DNA from: Site-B1 sp963722665
GTDB taxonomy: Bacteria > Bacteroidota > Bacteroidia > Flavobacteriales > Flavobacteriaceae
Length of the DNA: 64,000 bases
Assembly (NCBI GenBank): GCA_963722665.1
Contig: CAVRNW010000018.1
Location: forward strand, 1-64,000
Direction of reading: 5' to 3'
Shown here in pieces: positions 59,990 through 64,000 of the stretch. The position numbers were made by a program, and so were the translations under genes. Below the pieces are notes generated by a model. It ran no database searches, was not told the DNA's origin, and worked only from the letters and a program-made list of their open reading frames with translations. How positions within the stretch are numbered: position 1 is the first letter of the stretch; each line of letters begins with the position of its first letter.

Positions 59990-59993
59990 AGGA

Positions 59994-62900
59994 TTAATTT
60001 TTTATGATTTTAAGGACCTCTGGTTTATCTAACCCTAACCTGACAAAATAGATTCCTTTGATGAAATTGTGGAATGGAAGCTGTATAAAGTTTGAGTTTT
60101 GTATAACTACATTTTGGTCTAATATTAATTTACCTGTCAAATCGTAGATCTGAACCGGAATTACAGCTTCCAATAACATCGGGAAAAATATTTTGAGATC
60201 GTCAACAACCGGATTAGGACTAACGGATAATTTAAGAACTCCTGCATTTTCCATCACCCTGCTGATCACTCCCTCACAAGCTTTAGAAGACCTTACTTCT
60301 AAAATTCCAGGACCGTTGGTTTCAACCTCAAATGATCTCTCGCTTGATACTCGAATGACTTCTTCATTGAAGACAACAATAAATGGAGGTGTGCCTCTAT
60401 TAATCAATATTGAGGTAACATCATTATTACTGTCGGAGTTATCATTTGCGATTCCAAAAATTGCTTCTAATGACTCAGCCGCATCAATATTAATTTCAAA
60501 ACATTGTTCAAAGTTTCTATCATTAACAGAAATACAAATAGTATAAGCGCCTACAGCAATATTTTCAAATCTATATGAGCTAGTCTCAATTCCTTGCGTC
60601 AGGTTAACTCCACTTCCTACCAAAGTTGCTGTGTATGTTACATATGTTTCATTTAAACTAATATTTATAATTCCATTATCCTGCCCATCACAAGTTTCAG
60701 AAATGACCTCAATATTAATATTATCAGGTGATTCGTAACTGGTATCGCATATATCGCCTAAGCCGTTTCCGTTAGTGTCTTGTTGATCTACGTTGGGAAT
60801 ATCAATACAATTATCATTAATATCCAACACAGTATCACTATCTGTGTCTTGACATACATCACCTATGCCGTCTCCATCTGCGTCCGCTTGATCTGTGTTT
60901 GAATTATTCGGACAGTTATCGTTTATATCTAAGACCGAATCGTTATCTGTGTCTTGACAAACATCTCCAATACCATTGCCATCCGAATCAGCCTGATCTG
61001 CATTTGCCGTACTAACGCAATTATCATCTCCGTTAAGTATGCCATCTCCGTCTTCATCACCAGCCGGATCAAGTTTAAATTCTCCCGAAAACACCCCTCT
61101 TCCATAAGTCGAGGCATAAACTGCATTATCATCCCTCAGATCAAGGTCAGTTACTTTGACATTGCTCATCCCATTGAATGATGGCAACCAAGTTGGGCTC
61201 CCAGATGAGAAATCAGTTGTAAACCAAACACCTAGTTCAGTGCCAACAATTACTTCTTCCGGATCTAATGGACTTTGTAATATTGCCTTTACCGGCATAT
61301 CTGGTAAGTCTCCTTCTTTCCCTTCCCAGGTGGCTCCTCCATCGTTAGTATACCATATGCTCTGTACACCATAGTTGTGTACTGTAACAAAAATTTCGTT
61401 TTCAGTTGCTCCGAATTCTATATCAGAAACACTACCAACTATTACATTATCATTTTCAATACTGGTCCAAATTGGTGAATTTCCATCGGCGCTTTCTACT
61501 TTCAAAACATCACCAAGCACAGTTCCAACCAACAAGGTTGAAGAAGTTGTTGTATGCGGAGATACAGTCAAAGCAGTAGGTCTGTTTGTAAGAAGGGCAT
61601 CTGTAAGACTCGTTTTGGTTAAAGTGCCGGCTGATTTAATACCGGCATATCTTCGAACAATTAAGTCTGATCCCGACGAATAATTGGAATACAATATATC
61701 TAAATTTGAATCTAAGGCTTCTGGATTTATAAATGATCCATTGGAAGTGCTTTCATCATTAATTGTTACTTGAGTGTTATTTGCAAGGTTGAACAAATAA
61801 ATAGCATTATTGTATACATAATTTGTTATGAAATATTGATCGGTTCCATCTTGGTCAAAAAAGCTATAAGCTCCATCCCCGCCAGATACATCTATAGAAC
61901 CACTAATTTCAGATGGTGCATTTTCAAAAAACTGGGTGCCATTATCCTGGGCTCCGGCAAGAAAATAATCTCCTCCAGAAAATGCCCCAATAGGTCCAAC
62001 ACCAACCGTATAGAATTGAGTAACATTAAAACCATTATTCCTTGAATTTGTATTAATACCACCATCATCAGTAAAGTAGACACCTCCATCATTACCAAAA
62101 ACCATCCTACTAGGATCTCCATTACTAAATGCTAAGGCATGTTGGTCAGCATGTACATATTGAAATCCAAAACCACCATACCAATGACTGAATTGATTCC
62201 AAGACGTACCACTATCTACAGACTTAAACAAATCAATTCCTCCTGCATATGCAATTTGATCATTGTTTGGATCTACTTCGAGCATTAGATTGTAAAACGC
62301 CTGATCTCGAGCAAAATCGTTAGCTGGAATGCCTGTATCTGCATCATTAGGTAACGTTATAGCAGATGTCCCAGTTGCAAATCCATCAGTAGTGAGCTGC
62401 ATTGTAACTCCACCTGAAATTTGTGCCAAAATATATATTGTGCCTGAATTTTGCGATGATACTGCAATCTGGGTTCTATTAGCCCCTGAGACACTAAACG
62501 CCTCTGTAAAGGTAACTCCATCGTCTGAAGTGAATATTTTTCCTCCTCCATCACCAAAAATTGAACTTGCAATTGTAGACAACCAAATCTTTCCATCAGC
62601 ACCAATCTCTATATCATTAGGTTCATATTTATTTCCATTGCCAGTCAAGGGCAAAGTAACTTCTGTCCAAGACAATCCGGAATCAACTGATTTAAATAAA
62701 CCTAATTCAGGGCCTCCAAGGTATGTAGGAGAATTTGCTGCTGAATAAAATGATTCTCCGGCAGCCACATAAATCTCAGAAACTCCAGCATTATCCTTTA
62801 TCTTTATATCATTGATATGTTGAATCCCTGGGACCAGATTCCCAGTGAAATTGCCACTTGCCGGATTTAAGGACCCATTTACTGTTCCAGATCCCAATGC

Positions 62901-63977
62901 ATTTTCAATAAGGTCTCCATTGGCCTGTGTTATCATAACAGCTGGTATAGTAATAGTTGGATCAGAACCACCCATAGCAATTGGCTCTCCCGGATTATTG
63001 TTCATCACTATAACTGCTATAGCTCCTGCATCCTGAGCATTTTTCACTTTAGTAACAAAAGTGCACGTTCCTCTACGCACCAAAGCAATCTTACCATTAA
63101 TTTCCGCTCCATTTGTCAAGGCATTGCAAGCCTCAATCGGAGCGTCAGAGCCATCATCCGCCAATACAATGTCTGCTGTAATTACAGAGCTAATGGTCGG
63201 TCCAAAATTAGTGGTTGGATACGAAGCGTAATCTCCTGCAATATCCACAGGTGTATTTATAGTTATGTTAGAGGCTGATACAAAGGTAGTTGACCCAGAT
63301 ATTCCGCCAAAAACTTTAGTCCATGAAACTCCTGCGTCTTCTGATTTCCACACACCATCTCCATTAACATCTCCACTAACGTAAGACTCTCCTGTGCCTA
63401 TATAAAATATATTTGTGTTATTTGGATCATAAGTAATTGAATTTACAGCCAAATTAGTTGGTATATTTACCCTTGTCCAAACCGTATTAGGATCTGAGAT
63501 TTTTGTGTTTTTCCAAAGCCCTCCACTTACTCCTCCAGCAAATACGGTTTCATTAGCCGGATCATTCGGGTCAAAAATTACCGCTCTTGTTCGACCACCT
63601 ACATTATCAGGCCCTCTTTCAACCCAATTATTATCGATACCATCTCCAGGAACCCGATTCAATAAAGTCTGTTGTATTAAACCTCTAATCGACTTTAAAT
63701 TTTCTGTTGTAGGACGGCCTAAAATAGGATTCATGGTTAACACCCATTCATCTTCATAATATTTATTGGGAGGAATCCCAAACGCCTTACGCTCCTTCTT
63801 TGTAAGTTTAAGAGTTTCAGAAAATGGATTTTTGGATAAATTCTCTTTGTGACGCTTAGCAATTTCATCATTTGAGTTAACTTCTAAGGTTACTTCATTA
63901 GTACTCTTGAAAAGAACTGTGTAAGCCAAAACCAGTCCCAGTAATAAACCAGAACCAATTAATATTTTCTTTATCAT
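59994..63977 (-). CDS. Secreted VPS10/BNR beta-propeller protein with PA, TSP3 and T9SS tail
   Basis: 1327 aa, intact. N-terminal signal/anchor (KKILIGSGLLLGLVLAYTVL). Beta-propeller with BNR/sortilin-type blades such as NTVWTRVNIPTNLAVNSITY, GVWKSEDAGVSWTKVFGG and DGGATWEGKEGDLPDMP covers about 115-1005. A protease-associated (PA) domain (about 250-380, KIALVRRGTCTFVTKVKNAQ) interrupts it. Calcium-binding thrombospondin type 3 repeats (DEDGDGILNGDDNCV and two further DNDSV/DADGD units) cover about 1010-1085. An SprB-like region follows, and a C-terminal T9SS type A sorting tail (VSPNPVVDDLKIFF to GIYFVRLGLDKPEVLKIIKN, about 1255-1327). Exported by T9SS. No catalytic protease motif was recognised. 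Confidence 0.9.
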   Translation of the reverse strand: MIKKILIGSGLLLGLVLAYTVLFKSTNEVTLEVNSNDEIAKRHKENLSKNPFSETLKLTKKERKAFGIPPNKYYEDEWVLTMNPILGRPTTENLKSIRGLIQQTLLNRVPGDGIDNNWVERGPDNVGGRTRAVIFDPNDPANETVFAGGVSGGLWKNTKISDPNTVWTRVNIPTNLAVNSITYDPNNTNIFYIGTGESYVSGDVNGDGVWKSEDAGVSWTKVFGGISGSTTFVSASNITINTPVDIAGDYASYPTTNFGPTISSVITADIVLADDGSDAPIEACNALTNGAEINGKIALVRRGTCTFVTKVKNAQDAGAIAVIVMNNNPGEPIAMGGSDPTITIPAVMITQANGDLIENALGSGTVNGSLNPASGNFTGNLVPGIQHINDIKIKDNAGVSEIYVAAGESFYSAANSPTYLGGPELGLFKSVDSGLSWTEVTLPLTGNGNKYEPNDIEIGADGKIWLSTIASSIFGDGGGKIFTSDDGVTFTEAFSVSGANRTQIAVSSQNSGTIYILAQISGGVTMQLTTDGFATGTSAITLPNDADTGIPANDFARDQAFYNLMLEVDPNNDQIAYAGGIDLFKSVDSGTSWNQFSHWYGGFGFQYVHADQHALAFSNGDPSRMVFGNDGGVYFTDDGGINTNSRNNGFNVTQFYTVGVGPIGAFSGGDYFLAGAQDNGTQFFENAPSEISGSIDVSGGDGAYSFFDQDGTDQYFITNYVYNNAIYLFNLANNTQVTINDESTSNGSFINPEALDSNLDILYSNYSSGSDLIVRRYAGIKSAGTLTKTSLTDALLTNRPTALTVSPHTTTSSTLLVGTVLGDVLKVESADGNSPIWTSIENDNVIVGSVSDIEFGATENEIFVTVHNYGVQSIWYTNDGGATWEGKEGDLPDMPVKAILQSPLDPEEVIVGTELGVWFTTDFSSGSPTWLPSFNGMSNVKVTDLDLRDDNAVYASTYGRGVFSGEFKLDPAGDEDGDGILNGDDNCVSTANADQADSDGNGIGDVCQDTDNDSVLDINDNCPNNSNTDQADADGDGIGDVCQDTDSDTVLDINDNCIDIPNVDQQDTNGNGLGDICDTSYESPDNINIEVISETCDGQDNGIINISLNETYVTYTATLVGSGVNLTQGIETSSYRFENIAVGAYTICISVNDRNFEQCFEINIDAAESLEAIFGIANDNSDSNNDVTSILINRGTPPFIVVFNEEVIRVSSERSFEVETNGPGILEVRSSKACEGVISRVMENAGVLKLSVSPNPVVDDLKIFFPMLLEAVIPVQIYDLTGKLILDQNVVIQNSNFIQLPFHNFIKGIYFVRLGLDKPEVLKIIKN

Positions 63978-64000
63978 ATTTATTTTTTTTAGCGCGACCT

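Noticed and set aside
59691..60032. 113-codon plus-strand ORF over the FN3 lipoprotein start
   Set aside because: It is antisense to the lipoprotein and to the end of the T9SS protein, both of which have clear domains.
1..64000. Insertion sequences, prophage, toxin-antitoxin or defence genes
   Set aside because: I looked for transposase DDE, integrase, phage structural and known defence motifs in the long frames and found none.

Overview
The window is chromosomal DNA from a member of the Bacteroidota, almost certainly a Flavobacteriaceae-type organism. The DNA is AT-rich. Promoters follow the Bacteroidota pattern (TTTG, about 19 bp, TAnnTTTG; clearest before rplM). Surface proteins carry SprB-type repeats and a type IX secretion (T9SS) C-terminal sorting tail. 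Other lineage markers are a PorT-like outer-membrane protein next to an ExbB/ExbD set, a TonB-dependent receptor with a carboxypeptidase-regulatory-like N-terminus, and a clade II (Sec/lipoprotein type) nitrous oxide reductase. The genus cannot be read from the sequence.

Layout. 1-9709 (minus) is one giant surface protein that runs off the left edge. It has a signal peptide, a possible glutamine-amidotransferase-like domain, PKD/CnaB-like domains, SprB-type repeats with an internal 1.43 kb duplication, and 4.6 nearly identical copies of an 894 bp (298 aa) cadherin-like super-repeat. 9710-10532 is non-coding and ends in the rplM promoter. 10.5-14.8 kb holds translation genes (rplM-rpsI-rpsB-tsf) and pyrH-frr, with clear terminators. 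14.9-21.6 kb holds an MMPL/RND exporter, asnS, rpoN, a membrane protein and a PorT-like barrel. 21.7-24.2 kb (minus) is ExbB-membrane protein-ExbD-ExbD plus tRNA-Ser(GGA). 24.3-26.6 kb has asparaginase, TatD and a retropepsin-like protease. 26.8-30.8 kb is sucA-sucB (2-oxoglutarate dehydrogenase E1/E2). 31.5-39.1 kb is a nitrous-oxide respiration locus: Rrf2 regulator, cytochrome c, FAS1 lipoprotein, nosZ, membrane protein, nosL, nosD, nosF, nosY. 39.2-41.8 kb has a divergent nitronate-monooxygenase-like protein and small proteins, then a polyprenyl synthase (to 42.8 kb). 42.9-49.6 kb is a tetR-TolC-MFP-RND efflux operon. 49.6-52.5 kb (minus) is a TonB-dependent receptor. 52.7-58.9 kb has aspS, a ClC-type channel, tadA and dxs. 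59-64 kb (minus) has a small exported protein, a fibronectin-type lipoprotein and a 1327-aa secreted beta-propeller protein with a T9SS tail.

How the genes fit together. The nos genes make a complete N2O to N2 module: catalytic NosZ, copper delivery by NosL, the NosDFY maturation ABC system, a lipoprotein cytochrome c as likely electron donor, and a candidate Fe-S Rrf2 regulator facing a perfect inverted repeat. Envelope energisation (ExbB/D), the TonB receptor, the PorT-like barrel and the T9SS/SprB proteins together describe a typical flavobacterial outer membrane.

Data quality. Nine genes are interrupted by single-base indels, including the essential aspS. Fourteen of about 24 indels lie in 31-38.2 kb, while 10.5-30.9 kb has none that I found. 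I read most of these as sequence or assembly errors and give frame-corrected gene extents. No insertion sequence, prophage or CRISPR array was recognised.
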